A stretch of DNA of 64,000 nt from Hyphomicrobiales bacterium (GTDB lineage Bacteria > Pseudomonadota > Alphaproteobacteria > Rhizobiales > Beijerinckiaceae), in assembly GCA_027484655.1 (NCBI GenBank), contig JAIXSM010000065.1, positions 1 through 64,000 on the forward strand. The letters run 5' to 3'. Positions 1 through 9,595 of this stretch are shown here, one piece after another. The notes under the pieces are model-generated. The model was given only the letters and a program-made list of their open reading frames with translations. It searched no databases and was not told where the DNA came from. Within the stretch, counting starts at the first letter, position 1; each line of letters begins with the position of its first letter. Position numbers and translations under genes: made by a program.

Positions 1-81
1 ATAGCCCTCGCCAGACGCATGCTCACGATCCTCAATGCGATCATCCGAGACCGCGTCCCTTATCTGCCGAAAGCCGCATGA
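1..81 (+). mobile_element. IS110-family transposase, C-terminal end (partial, runs off the left edge)
   Basis: The first 26 codons read IALARRMLTILNAIIRDRVP followed by a short tail and TGA. This closely matches the conserved C-terminus of IS110-type DEDD transposases, whose typical ending is RKLLTILNAMLRD. The rest of the gene lies outside the window, so integrity cannot be judged. IS110 elements lack classical terminal inverted repeats and often sit in palindromic repeats. A dispersed palindromic repeat begins 10 bases downstream, which fits that habit. No other transposase is visible in the window. Confidence 0.72.
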
Positions 82-90
82 AACACAGTT

Positions 91-123
91 GCCGGATCGC
101 TGCGCGTCCGGGGATGTGGCGAG
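91..123 (+). repeat. Dispersed palindromic (REP-like) repeat, copy 1
   Basis: A palindromic core, CCGGATCG-N-GCGTCCGG, is followed by GGATGTGGCG. Nearly the same sequence occurs in reverse orientation at 61756-61786, about 28 of 31 positions by eye. This copy lies just beyond the transposase stop codon, so it may be the target into which the IS110-type element inserted. The remaining bases up to 288 contain no gene that I can support. Confidence 0.55.
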
Positions 124-288
124 GGCTGCGCAGAGGCGAGGGCCCTCGCATCAGCGGCGCCGAGAAAAATGCGCGCCGCATCGAATTCGATGAACCCGAA
201 GCTGAGAAACGCCGCACCGCACGCACGAGCGAGTCGGGCTGGCCAAGGGAGCGAACGAGGGGGTGGCAAATTAGTAATTCCCCAGAGA

Positions 289-1827
289 TCAGCGAGGCGA
301 AAACCCTAGATTGCTGATCGCCAAGAACACGTTGAGGAAATCCAAATTAATTCGTTTGATGGATTGCGGTGGATGGGGGCCAACAACCCTTAACTGTTGT
401 AATAATGACAGCTCGACAGGAGGGTCAAGATATGCGCACAAAAGGAAATTGATTACCTTAACTGGCTGAGCGGGCGAGGCTGCCCACTTTTCAAGATCGC
501 GTTCACTGTAGACAGATCTGCCACCGGTCATCTGAAGCAAATCCTTCGTCCCTCTTGCTATCCGCACGTCTTCTAAGATCCCAAGCACCGTAAGAGCTCG
601 GCTGGGTAACGAGTTTGACCTACCTTTATAGAATAACAAAATCGATCCCGGCGCTCCAAGGCTCGACCGCGACCTGCAGAGGTATACCTTTCTAATCGTA
701 TTACCTGCCCGTCCGAATTTGTCACCGAAGCCGATGTTCTCAAAAAGGTTCAACTGCTCAACAAGTTTAAGATCCGGATAAAGTATGTCATGGTACGCTT
801 CCTTGATCGGAATCCAGAAACACTCAGTTTGCTCATCAATCAGAAACCTTGGGTAGTTAAGGCGGTTCAAGTCAAAACGGTTTAGCGACTCATCAAGCTG
901 CAACGCTTGGCGGGAAAACTTCTTCTCGTAAATCTGTTCACCATCGCTCTTATCCATAGTATGAATAAAGCCATAATACTCCAGCAGATCGATAAGTGAA
1001 CGCTGTTACGGATATGTAGTCACATATGCAAGATCGAAGCTGTTTCGTTGTGCATACCAGAAAATTTTCCGAAGCAACAACTATCCGATCTTCAAACCTC
1101 GATTTTATGGACGTACCTTAAAGGTACATATCTTTAGAACCTTATCAACCTTTTGAGTGGCGTCAGTGTCTTTACCGCTTTCCTCTTTTGGAACAACAAT
1201 TCCTGCGATACCTTGGTCTTTAACGATCCAGCAGACTCTCCTTTCTCTGACACACTTATCTTTCCACCACTCATCAAATCCCGGGCAACCTTCCCGCAAG
1301 CTATCGAAGATGGGATCCCTTAAGGAAATCGTGTGAGCCTCCACTTCATCAATAAAAAGGACAGGAGCTTCTACAGGCTCGTAAGTTGTGCGTAAGAGCT
1401 GAACAGCGTCAGCAACGTAAAGGATTCGTCGCCCCAACTCCGAGGAGAAGCGGCGGGCGCGATCATGCAAGCCTCGGTCTTCTGAGACTAGAAAATCATC
1501 CGCGCCAAGACTTATTGTATGTAGAAGAGTCGCATCGACGATATCATTAGGGCGTCGGAGTGGCCCAAAGCTCGCCTCCAACTCACTTATAGGGAGCGCA
1601 TTAACTTTTGCTATGGTTTGAAATTTTGCAAGCTTACTGAGCGAAATTTCCTTCCTATTTGTATTTTTATCTCGAATTAAGTCGTCCCTTGCTGCTTCAT
1701 GAACGAAAACGCCTACCTTGTGCTTCGCCGCAAGTCTGAGGAAGTCAGAGAAAACCGGCTCAACAGTTCGGTAGTCTTCGAGATGTATTATGACGTTTGT
1801 GTCAATCAAATAAACCTGATTGCTCAT
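289..1827 (-). pseudogene. PIN nuclease-GNAT acetyltransferase-PUA-like fusion, interrupted by three in-frame stops
   Basis: The N-terminal part (MSNQVYLIDTNVIIHLEDYR) is a PIN domain with the first acidic residue in IDTN and later acids in NDIVDA and SEDRG. After about 240 residues a GNAT fold starts (WIVKDQGIAGIVV). Its core continues unbroken in the same frame across three stops, at 1107-1105 (TAA), 1083-1081 (TAG) and 1008-1006 (TAA). The residues between them read NRGLKIG, LLLRKIFWYAQRNSFDLAYV and QRSLIDLLEYYGF. The C-terminal 222 residues, with HPPQSI near the end, look PUA/EVE-like (inference). The frame is intact over 534 codons. The first stop replaces the Glu of the GNAT motif PE-x-RG; the others also sit where Glu is plausible. 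The start at 1827 has an AAGAGG site upstream and overlaps the HTH-ASCH gene by 26 bases. Confidence 0.7.
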
Positions 1828-2560
1828 CACGAAGCGCCTCTTGAAGGGTTCGCTGCGCGTATCTGAAAGACTGCGGGGCGCTGAACCCAAAATGACTTTT
1901 TAACTCGCTGAGCCGCATCGGCTCCCGCAACGTCCGCGCGTTTGATATACTGAGCGCATTACCTTCGGTAAGGCCGTAAAAATAGGCTTCGAAATTCGCC
2001 TTATTTGTCGATGCCGACTTCCCATGCACCTACCACAACCGGCGCAACGAGAGTTTCTCAACGCAATCTATCTCAATTACTCCTACTAGGGCACAGACCG
2101 GAGAAGTGGCATAGATATAAGCTAGATTTCCCTTCTCCACATGCAGCGGAAAGCGCCTCCTTAATTCAACAGTTTTACTTCGGCTGAATATTTTCTCTGT
2201 ATAAATCGGCTTTATACTTAAGATAAATTCTTTCGGCTCGGAGACTCTCTGTTCAGAACTTGAAATGAAGTATTGGTCACGATTGACGCAGAGGTAAACC
2301 TTCGTTTCAGCATCGAGGGTCGCATCAACCGGGAATTGTGCGCCTAGCGCCTCAACGTAGCTATGAAGCGCTGCCGCGTCTACGCGGTAACTTTGTTCTA
2401 TTTTTGTCACTTCGCGGACAGGTACCCCCATCGCCTCCGCCAGAAAACTGGCAGACCGTCCGGATTTGACCCGCATCTTACGAAGTGCGAGGCCCAGATT
2501 TGTTCCTACGGCCACACTATGGGTGCTCGCGGCGGCCTCTGCAAAGCCTGGATTTTTCAT
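1802..2560 (-). pseudogene. XRE-type HTH-ASCH domain protein, frameshifted
   Basis: Residues about 20-70 are an XRE-like helix-turn-helix (LGLALRKMRVKSGRSASFLA, then REVTKIEQ). From about residue 120 an ASCH/PUA-like fold follows (EFILSIKPIYTEKIFSRSKT). The frame hits TAG at 2032-2030. A neighbouring frame supplies the expected continuation, APVVVGAWEVGIDK, before the original frame resumes with ANFEAYFYGLTEGNALSISN and ends PQSFRYAQ. One lost base near 2042 and one (or four) gained near 1998 would explain this, and together they restore the frame. The gene is therefore broken by a compensating pair of indels within about 50 bases. It is translationally coupled to the PIN-GNAT gene, suggesting a two-component nucleic-acid-acting module. 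A toxin-antitoxin or defence role is inference only. Confidence 0.65.
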
Positions 2561-2708
2561 GGCCGGTTCGAATCAGGTTGGATCGTACTGAACTTTGAGT
2601 CGCGTTTTGCGCCTTAGCAAGGCCCTTGACACTGTCTGAATAAATTCCTATATCCCATTCCTGACGCACGCGCTGCACCTCACCCGCCGTCCGCGCACGC
2701 GAAAGACA

Positions 2709-3150
2709 TTGTCCGACAAGGACATGGAGCGCATGGCGGCCTTGTATTATGACCCTGCCGTTCCTGTGCAGAAGGTGGCGGACGCGTTCGGCGCACCTGT
2801 CTCGACCTTTCTGCGCTGGATCTCGGAAATGGAATGGCCGCGCCGTCGTGAAGGACGGGGGTTTGCATTATCTGAAAACGTACTAAGCACGACTATGAGA
2901 CGGTCCGAGCCCGGCCTCACGCCCCAGCCCTATGCCGCGCGGGCGGGCGCCCTCCATGGTAACGGCGCTGAAACGCGCCTCGCAACTCGCCCGGCGCGAA
3001 CTCGACGCCGCCTACAAGATGGTTCCCCGCACCATGGAGGACCGGGAGCGCATCGCCAAACTGGTCGATTCGCTGTCGCGCTCGCTCGCGCGGGTTCAGA
3101 AAAGCATCGACTACGAAACGCACTACGGCCGCTACGACCCGCCGAGGTGA
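2709..3150 (+). pseudogene. Small HTH-domain protein, single frameshift (hypothetical)
   Basis: One frame encodes a convincing short HTH protein start (KDMERMAALYYDPAVPVQKV, then DAFGAPVSTFLRWISEMEW). From about 2940 the coding signal moves to the next frame (MVTALKRASQLARRELDAAY, then DRERIAKLVDSLSRSLARVQ), ending at TGA 3148-3150. A single indel near the G/C run at about 2936-2950 would join the halves into a protein of about 150 residues. There is no good ATG; the first in-frame candidate is TTG at 2709. This lies just inside the border with the decayed accessory segment, so the 5' end may have been lost. A sequencing error is an alternative to true decay. Confidence 0.5.
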
Positions 3151-3224
3151 GCGGGATGGAACAGGCGCGCGGGGACGCGCGCGGTCCAGGCAAGCGCTCT
3201 ATGAGGCGCCGTCAGTTCGTCCGC

Positions 3225-4076
3225 TCAGAAAAACCCCACCGGAAAATGCTTCAGATAAAGCTCGGTGAACTTGCCCTGCTCCGCCACGCGCGCCAGCGCG
3301 TAATCGAGCGCGCGGCGAAGGGCCGTGTTGTCCTTGCGCACCGCCACACCAACGCCGGGGCCGAAGAAAGCCGGATCCAGGTAAGCTCCGCCGCGAAAGG
3401 CGCAGCACTGGCCCTCATCCCCGTTCAACCAGAGCGCCAGCGTCACCCCGTCGCCAAAGGCGAGCGGAACCTCGCCCGCGCGCAGGGCGGCCAGCAGGGC
3501 CGGCAAATCATCAAAATCCCGCCGCTGAACGCCGGGAAAAAATGTCTCCAGAAACGCCGCATGCGCCGTGCCGGACACAACGCCGACCACGGCGCCCGCC
3601 AGCGTCTCAGGCTGGGGATCGTCCATAGCCGCGTCGGCGCGGGCGACGAACCGGGCGGGCGTGCGGTAGTAGGGCGCGGTGAAATCCACCCGCGCGCGGG
3701 TCGCCGGCGTGTTGGCGATGGAGGCGATCGCGGCGTCGGCCTCGCTGCCCTCCACCGCGTCGAGAATGGTGTCGAACCGGCGCGCCTGAATGGTGCAGGC
3801 GACCTTCAGTTCCTCGCAGATCGCCCGCGCCAGATCGATGTTGAAGCCCGCGAGCCCATCGGGGCCGGAAAACCCGAACGGCGGATACTCGTCATCGGTC
3901 ACAAACCGGATGACGCGCAGGCTCGACGTGTCCGGCCGCTCAAGCCGGCGCTGCGGATCCCAGAAACCGGGGATGAACACGCCCTGCGGCGTCTGGGCCA
4001 CCGGCGCGGATGCGCACACGCAGAGGAGAGCCAGCGCCGCCGCCGCCGTTCGCCATGATGGAAATCGAATTGCCAA
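3225..4076 (-). CDS. Periplasmic amino-acid-type (family 3) solute-binding protein
   Basis: A signal peptide (residues about 1-26, AAAALALLCVCASAPVA) is followed by a bacterial extracellular solute-binding family 3 fold. The family markers are 'EYPPFGF', 'GFNIDLARAICEEL' and 'FTAPYYRTPARFVA'. The product would bind a small, probably amino-acid-like, ligand in the periplasm. I chose the TTG at 4076, preceded by AAGG, because it gives a normal signal peptide. The upstream TTG at 4145 would add 23 unneeded residues and overlap the divergent glycosyltransferase start. No permease or ATPase gene is adjacent, so it is an orphan. It could also act as a sensor ligand-binding protein. Confidence 0.75.
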   Translation of the reverse strand: MAIRFPSWRTAAAALALLCVCASAPVAQTPQGVFIPGFWDPQRRLERPDTSSLRVIRFVTDDEYPPFGFSGPDGLAGFNIDLARAICEELKVACTIQARRFDTILDAVEGSEADAAIASIANTPATRARVDFTAPYYRTPARFVARADAAMDDPQPETLAGAVVGVVSGTAHAAFLETFFPGVQRRDFDDLPALLAALRAGEVPLAFGDGVTLALWLNGDEGQCCAFRGGAYLDPAFFGPGVGVAVRKDNTALRRALDYALARVAEQGKFTELYLKHFPVGFF

Positions 4077-4113
4077 GGTCGAGCCTTCGTGAGAACGTGA
4101 GGTCTTCGGTGCG

Positions 4114-6054
4114 ATGAGATCGGCGCTGCGTATGGGTGTGAACAAGGCGTTTTTCGCGGCGAACGCCGCCTTCCGCAGGATGCACGGGCCGGCGACCGAC
4201 GCAAGCAGGCCGCGGAGCGAGCCAGCACCGCCCTCATCTGCCCCGCCCTCATCTGCACCGCCCTCATCTGCGCCTCCTTTGCCCGCGTGCCTGACGTTCC
4301 TGCAATCGGAGGCGCCCGCCCACGTGCTGCAGGACGTGCTCGCCAGAGCGCAGCGAACCGGCGCCTCGCCCGAGCAGGTGCTGCTGGGCGAAGACGTTCT
4401 GACGGAAGACGCATACTACCGCGCCATGGCCCGCTGGCTGGGGCTACCTTTCCAGCAGGATGTGTTCGAGGCCGGGGCCGGCGCCAGCTATCCCGAGAGC
4501 ATCCTGACGGGCCTTGCTCCGGGGCCGGAGGGGGTGTGGATCGCCGCGCCAGCGGGCGCGCGCATCGCCGCCACGGCGGCGTTCCGGCGCCGCTCAAACC
4601 TGCATCTCACGATCACGACGCCGACCACCCTGCGCCGCTCCGTGGAGCGGGCGCGGGCGCAGCAGGCGGCGCGCGAGGCCAGCGACAACCTCGAGAGGGC
4701 CGATGCGCAGGCCTCGTACCGCATGGGAGCGAGCGGCCGGCAGGCCGCCCTGGCCGGGCTCATGGTCGGCGTTGTCACGCTGGCGCTTGCGCCCGCCGGG
4801 GCGCTGCAAGCTGCGGCGGCGGCGATCATAGCCGTTGTGGCGGCGGCGTGCATCGGCCTGCGCGCGGTCGCGGCGTGCGCAAGCTTGCAGCGCAGGACGC
4901 CAGACCCGCCGCTCGCAGATTGCGACCTGCCCGTCTACACGATCATCGCCGCGCTCTACCGCGAGGCGCCCGTCGCCGCGAAACTGATTAGCGCGCTGGA
5001 CGCGCTGGACTATCCGGCTGCGAAGCTGGACATCAAGCTGGTTGTCGAGGAGGACGACGCCGAAACCCTCGCCGCGCTTGAGCGGCTTGCCCTGCCCGCC
5101 CGCTATCACATCCTTGTGGCGCCCAGCGGGGCCCCGCGCACAAAGCCGCGCGCTCTGAACATCGGCCTGGCGCAGGCGCGCGGCGACCTTGTCGCGATCT
5201 TCGACGCCGAGGACGAGCCCGAGCCGGATCAACTCAGGAAAGCGGCGGCGGCGTTTGCGCTGGCCTCGCCGCAGGTTGGCTGCCTTCAGGGCCAGATCGC
5301 CATCGATAACGCCGCCGACGGCTGGATCGCCCGCCTGTTCGCCATCGAGTATGCGGCCCTGTTCCGCGTCCTCAATCCCGGCCTGTCGCGCCTCGGCGCC
5401 CCGGTGGCGCTGGGGGGCACTTCCAATCATTTTCGCGCCGGCGCCCTGCGCGACGTGGGCGGCTGGGATGCGTGGAACGTGACCGAGGACATTGACCTCG
5501 GCTTTCGCCTAGCCCGGCACGGCTACAGGGTCGGCGCGCTGGACTCGACCACCCATGAGGAGGCGCCCGCGCGCTTGCGGGCGTGGGTGCGCCAGCGCCG
5601 GCGCTGGTTCAAGGGCTGGATGCAGACGTTCCTCACCCACACCCGCGCGCCCGGCCGCCTCGTGCGCGAGGCCGGCCCAATGCAGGCGGCCAGCGCCATG
5701 CTGCTGGTGGCCGGCGCGCTGCTGGGGCCCCTGTTCGGCCCCGCCTTCGCGGTCGCGCTGCTGATCGGCGGCGACCCGGAGGCCCTATGGATGGGCCTAG
5801 CCGCCGCCGGGCTGGCGTGCGCTGCCGCGCCTGCCCTGATCGGCCTCGCCCGGGCCGACGCGCTGGCGCTGGCGCCGTGGCTGGCCCTCGCGCCTGTCTA
5901 CTGGCTGCTCATGTCCGCCGCAGCCTGGTGGGCATTGATCGACCTCGCGCGCAATCCGTTCCATTGGCACAAGACAGAGCACGGGCTCGCGCGCTCATCG
6001 CTGAGGCGCCGTCACCGCCCGCCCGCGATTGACGCAGGTTGCGCCCATACCTAG
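4114..6054 (+). CDS. GT2 family glycosyltransferase with N-terminal GspE/MshE-N-like domain
   Basis: 646 residues. A low-complexity Pro/Ser linker (residues about 40-54, PSSAP three times) is encoded by a 15-bp triplicated repeat at 4230-4274. It is followed by a GspE-N/MshEN-like domain ([20 protein letters not shown]), two membrane helices, and a cytoplasmic GT2 catalytic domain. Catalytic signatures are the nucleotide-binding acids VVEEDD, the DxD-like FDAEDEPE, the acceptor-site TEDIDLG and the QRRRW motif typical of processive synthases. Several C-terminal membrane helices follow. It probably polymerises or transfers a sugar for an exported glycan, but the substrate cannot be read from sequence. 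It overlaps the promoter side of the divergent binding-protein gene. The ATG at 4132 is an alternative start. Confidence 0.8.
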   Translation: MRSALRMGVNKAFFAANAAFRRMHGPATDASRPRSEPAPPSSAPPSSAPPSSAPPLPACLTFLQSEAPAHVLQDVLARAQRTGASPEQVLLGEDVLTEDAYYRAMARWLGLPFQQDVFEAGAGASYPESILTGLAPGPEGVWIAAPAGARIAATAAFRRRSNLHLTITTPTTLRRSVERARAQQAAREASDNLERADAQASYRMGASGRQAALAGLMVGVVTLALAPAGALQAAAAAIIAVVAAACIGLRAVAACASLQRRTPDPPLADCDLPVYTIIAALYREAPVAAKLISALDALDYPAAKLDIKLVVEEDDAETLAALERLALPARYHILVAPSGAPRTKPRALNIGLAQARGDLVAIFDAEDEPEPDQLRKAAAAFALASPQVGCLQGQIAIDNAADGWIARLFAIEYAALFRVLNPGLSRLGAPVALGGTSNHFRAGALRDVGGWDAWNVTEDIDLGFRLARHGYRVGALDSTTHEEAPARLRAWVRQRRRWFKGWMQTFLTHTRAPGRLVREAGPMQAASAMLLVAGALLGPLFGPAFAVALLIGGDPEALWMGLAAAGLACAAAPALIGLARADALALAPWLALAPVYWLLMSAAAWWALIDLARNPFHWHKTEHGLARSSLRRRHRPPAIDAGCAHT

Positions 6055-6118
6055 TGTGCCCCGGACGCCTCGCCGCAGCCCTCATCCGCCGGGCCGGCCT
6101 CACGCTCAGGGTTTCGCC

Positions 6119-7861
6119 ATGTCCTCCCCCGCAGGGCCGGTCTCCACGCCGCCCGCCGCCCCCCTTTCGCTCGAAGACGCCGCCGCCGGCTCCGCCGCGT
6201 GGCCCTTCGAGGAGGCTCGCAAGCTCATCGCGCGCATCGAGCGCACAGGGCAAACAGACGTGCTGTTTGAGACCGGCTACGGCCCCTCGGGCCTGCCGCA
6301 CATCGGCACCTTCGGCGAGGTGGCGCGCACCACCATGGTGCGCCGCGCGTTCGAGACCCTGACCGGCGGGCGCGTGAAGACGCGGCTGCTCGCGTTTTCC
6401 GACGACATGGACGGGCTGCGCAAGGTGCCCGACAACGTGCCCAACCGCGAGATGCTGGCGCAGCATCTGGGCAAGCCGCTCACGCGCATTCCCGACCCGT
6501 TCAACAAGTTCGAGAGCTTCGCGCACCACAACAACGCGATGCTGCGCAACTTTCTCGATCGCTTCGGCTTCGAATACGAGTTCGCGTCTTCGACTGATTA
6601 CTATACGTCTGGCCGCTTCGACGCAGCGCTGCTGCACATGCTGCGCAACTTCGACGCCGTACAGAAGATCATGCTCCCCTCCCTGCGCGAGGAGCGCGCG
6701 GCCACCTACTCGCCGTTTCTGCCGGTTCATCCCAAGACCGGCGTGGTGATGCAGGTTCCCGTCGATGAGATGAACGTGGACGCGGGCACGATCGTCTGGC
6801 GCGATCCCGATACGGGCGAGCGCTTCGAGACGCCCGTCACCGGCGGCCACTGCAAGCTGCAGTGGAAGCCGGATTGGGCCATGCGCTGGTATGCGCTCAA
6901 AGTCGATTACGAGATGGCCGGCAAGGATCTCATCGACTCTGTCAAACTTTCTGGCGGCATCGTGCGCGCGCTCGGCGGCGTGGCGCCGGAAGGATTCAAC
7001 TACGAGCTGTTCCTTGACGAGAAGGGACAGAAGATCTCGAAGTCGAAGGGCAACGGCCTCACCATTGAGGAGTGGCTGACCTACGCGAGCCCGGAGTCGC
7101 TCTCCCTGTTCATGTTCCAGAAGCCGCGCGAGGCCAAGCGCCTCTATTTTGATGTGATCCCGCGCGCGGTGGACGAATACCTGCAGTTTCTGGGCGGCTA
7201 TCCGCGCCAGGACTGGAAGCAGCGTCTGGGCAACCCCGTGTGGCACATCCACCATGGCGAACCGCCTGCAGCCGAGGCGCTTCAGGACGCCAGCGGCGCC
7301 GGCCCCGCGACATCGGTCTCCTTCGCCATGCTGCTCAATCTCGCAGCAGTCGCCAACAGCGAGGATCCCGCTGTCCTGTGGGGCTTTCTGCGCCGCTATG
7401 CGCCGAGCGCGTCGCCGCAAAGCCATCCGCGCCTTGACCAGCTTGTGGGTTACGCAGTCGCGTACTTCCGCGATTTCGTGCGTCCCGCAAAAACCTATCG
7501 ACTGGCGGACGACGTTGAGCACGACGCGCTGACGCGCCTCGACGCCATGCTCGCGGGGCTGCCTGCGGGCGCGTCCGGAGAAGACATCCAGACTGCGCTC
7601 TACGATGTGGCCCGCCCCATTGCGCGCTATCAGGATCTGAAAGCCAAGGGCGCGACGCCGGAGCGGCCTGGCGTGTCGAACGACTGGTTCAACATGCTGT
7701 ATCAGGTGCTGCTGGGCGAGAACCGCGGGCCGCGCTTCGGCTCCTTCGTGGCGCTCTATGGCGTCGCGGAAACCCGCGATCTCATCGCCAAGGCGCTGAG
7801 CGGCGACCTGGCGAAAGAGCATGAGGCGTTTCTGGCCGGGCGGGCGAAGACGGGGGGCTGA
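6119..7861 (+). CDS. lysS: Lysine--tRNA ligase, class I
   Basis: Charges tRNA-Lys. This is the archaeal/alphaproteobacterial class I enzyme, not the common class II LysRS. It has the HIGH-type motif HIGTFGE at about residue 61 and the KMSKS-type motif KISKSKGN at about residue 307. A class I Rossmann fold lies between them, followed by a helical anticodon-binding C-terminus. The length of 580 residues is normal. The ATG at 6119 is chosen because an upstream reading-frame extension to 6029 overlaps the end of the glycosyltransferase gene and is not conserved-looking. Long open frames on the opposite strand here are artefacts of high GC. It is often annotated lysK or lysS. Confidence 0.95.
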   Translation: MSSPAGPVSTPPAAPLSLEDAAAGSAAWPFEEARKLIARIERTGQTDVLFETGYGPSGLPHIGTFGEVARTTMVRRAFETLTGGRVKTRLLAFSDDMDGLRKVPDNVPNREMLAQHLGKPLTRIPDPFNKFESFAHHNNAMLRNFLDRFGFEYEFASSTDYYTSGRFDAALLHMLRNFDAVQKIMLPSLREERAATYSPFLPVHPKTGVVMQVPVDEMNVDAGTIVWRDPDTGERFETPVTGGHCKLQWKPDWAMRWYALKVDYEMAGKDLIDSVKLSGGIVRALGGVAPEGFNYELFLDEKGQKISKSKGNGLTIEEWLTYASPESLSLFMFQKPREAKRLYFDVIPRAVDEYLQFLGGYPRQDWKQRLGNPVWHIHHGEPPAAEALQDASGAGPATSVSFAMLLNLAAVANSEDPAVLWGFLRRYAPSASPQSHPRLDQLVGYAVAYFRDFVRPAKTYRLADDVEHDALTRLDAMLAGLPAGASGEDIQTALYDVARPIARYQDLKAKGATPERPGVSNDWFNMLYQVLLGENRGPRFGSFVALYGVAETRDLIAKALSGDLAKEHEAFLAGRAKTGG

Positions 7862-7906
7862 GCCCCCTGCCTATTATAAAAATAAAAGTGGAGGAAGCGG
7901 CTCGGC

Positions 7907-8662
7907 ATGATTTCGCTTTTCGCTAGCGTGGTGATTGGCGCCGCCACCTTCGGCGGCGCGTTTCTGTCCGGTATCTTCGGCATGGCCGGCGGGCAGGTCG
8001 TGCTGGCGGTGCTCCTCTACTTTATGCCCGTCAGCGCGGCGATGACGATGTTCTCGGCGCTGATGTTCTCCTCCGGCGCGTGGCGGGCGGGCCTGTGGCG
8101 CAAGCACATCGACTGGAGCATCTCGGCGCGCTACATCGCGGGTTCCATGCTCGGCATGGCGCTGATGCTTGTCATCCTGTTCGTGCCCTCCAAGCCGATC
8201 GTGTATCTGGGCCTCGGGCTCACGCCGTTCATCGGCGACCTTCTGCCCAAGAACTGGCGTCCTGACATCACCAAGCGCGGCATGGGCGTGCTCTGCGGGT
8301 TCATCGCCATGATCCTGCAAATTGCCGTTGGCGGGGCCGGCAACGTGCTCGACATGTTCTTTCAGAACAGCCCGCTCAACCGCTACGCCATCGTCGCGAC
8401 GAAAGCGTTCACGCTGCTCTTTTCGCAGTTGATGCGGTTTTTCTACTTTGGCGCGGCGGCGCTCGAGGGCGGCGAGAACCTGCCGATGGAATTGTTCGCT
8501 GTGTGCGTGCTTCTGACGTTCGCCGGCGGCTCGGCGGCCGTTGGTCTCCTCAAGCGCATCAGCGACGACAGTTTTCGCAAATGGACGAAATCGCTCATCT
8601 ACGGAATGAGCGCGATCTATATCGCGCGCGGGCTGTGGCTGTTGTGGACGGGGGAGTATTAA
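7907..8662 (+). CDS. TauE/SafE-family sulfite/organic anion exporter
   Basis: 251 residues that are almost entirely hydrophobic helices, with the family pattern GAFLSGIFGMAGGQVVLAVL near the N-terminus and a second half-repeat later (AVGGAGNVLDMFF). Members export sulfite, sulfoacetate or other small anions across the inner membrane. The ATG at 7907 has a GGAGG site 13 bases upstream. It follows lysS with a 45-bp gap, and its relation to lysS is probably only positional. The exact substrate is unknown. Confidence 0.88.
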   Translation: MISLFASVVIGAATFGGAFLSGIFGMAGGQVVLAVLLYFMPVSAAMTMFSALMFSSGAWRAGLWRKHIDWSISARYIAGSMLGMALMLVILFVPSKPIVYLGLGLTPFIGDLLPKNWRPDITKRGMGVLCGFIAMILQIAVGGAGNVLDMFFQNSPLNRYAIVATKAFTLLFSQLMRFFYFGAAALEGGENLPMELFAVCVLLTFAGGSAAVGLLKRISDDSFRKWTKSLIYGMSAIYIARGLWLLWTGEY

Positions 8663-8709
8663 GCACCGGGAGGGCTTTACAGCTTAAGCCTACGCCCTAT
8701 GCTTGAGCG

Positions 8710-9486
8710 ATGCTTTACAGCGATTTCGTCATTTACGTCGATGAGAGCGGAGACCATGGCTTGGCCTCCATCGATCCCAAGTACCCCGTGTTCGTGCTCA
8801 CGTTCTGCATCTTTCGCAAGAGCGACTACGTCAGCGTGCTCGTTCCCCGAATGCAGTCCCTGAAGTTCCGCTGGTTTGGGCACGACCTCATTATTCTTCA
8901 CGAGAACGAGATCACCCGCCGAAAGGGGAGGTTTGCCTTCCTTCAGTACGACGACCTGCGTGGTCGGTTCATGAGTGACCTGAACACGCTCGTGGCGGAG
9001 GCCCCGATGACGATCATCGCCGCGGTTATCAGAAAGGACGAACTCTCCAGACGGTACCAATCACCCATGAACCCGTACGAACTCGCTTTGTTGTTTTGTC
9101 TTGAGAAAGCCCAGTGCTTCCTTCGGATGCAGCGGGCGTCTGGGGTAACGCATATCGTGTGTGAAGCGAGAAGCCCAAGAGGTGGCGGCAGCTTCGGGAA
9201 AGAGGATCAGGCACTCGCAGCAGAGTTCAAGAAAATCGTGGCCGGCGACCATCCGCTGCAGCCGCCTGGCGGCGCAGGCGCCATGCATGATTTCGAACTG
9301 GTGTTTGCATCAAAGCAGGCCAACTCAACCGGGTTGCAGCTGGCGGATCTCACTGCACGCCCGATTGGCCTGAGCATTATACAGCCAACCGCCGAGAACC
9401 GGGCTTTCGCCACCATCAAAAACAAGCTTTGGCGCTCTCAGGAACATACAGAAACCGCCCCCGAAGGCTTGAAGGTGTTCCCATAA
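8710..9486 (+). CDS. DUF3800 domain protein
   Basis: 258 residues beginning with the DUF3800 hallmark YVDESGDHG. A central region with 'TIIAAVIRKDEL' follows, and then the C-terminal acidic helix QLADLTARPIG. The family has an RNase H-like fold with conserved acidic residues and is commonly found in mobile or defence-rich regions. The biochemical role is not established. The ATG follows a 47-bp gap after the TauE gene. The gene ends at an imperfect hairpin, and the next gene, on the opposite strand, is an S24 repressor. The pair could be a small insertion between core genes. Confidence 0.82.
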   Translation: MLYSDFVIYVDESGDHGLASIDPKYPVFVLTFCIFRKSDYVSVLVPRMQSLKFRWFGHDLIILHENEITRRKGRFAFLQYDDLRGRFMSDLNTLVAEAPMTIIAAVIRKDELSRRYQSPMNPYELALLFCLEKAQCFLRMQRASGVTHIVCEARSPRGGGSFGKEDQALAAEFKKIVAGDHPLQPPGGAGAMHDFELVFASKQANSTGLQLADLTARPIGLSIIQPTAENRAFATIKNKLWRSQEHTETAPEGLKVFP

Positions 9487-9493
9487 AGCGAAA

Positions 9494-9515
9494 GGCCCCG
9501 GCTTGAGCCGAGGCC
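9494..9515 (+). terminator. Imperfect GC-rich hairpin after the DUF3800 gene
   Basis: A 10-bp stem with one mismatch (GGCCCCGGCT / AGCCGAGGCC) starts 8 bases after the TAA. There is no T-run, so it is a weak intrinsic terminator candidate between convergent genes. Confidence 0.4.
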
Positions 9516-9595
9516 ATAACGCCGACCGGGAACGAACCCCAATCCATTTGTCCTAAAATTAAGACATGGCGCCGCGTTCGTCAACCCGGCCACCC

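Noticed and set aside
289-1827. A reassigned genetic code (TAA/TAG as Glu)
   Set aside because: TAA and TAG end many intact genes in the window, and no tRNA evidence is available. Decay or sequencing error is simpler.
2560-2590. tRNA T-arm-like GGTTCGAATC
   Set aside because: No folding cloverleaf or matching acceptor stem around it.
5909-7822. A 637-residue antisense open frame across lysS
   Set aside because: It is an artefact of high GC; the plus strand encodes a complete class I LysRS with catalytic motifs.
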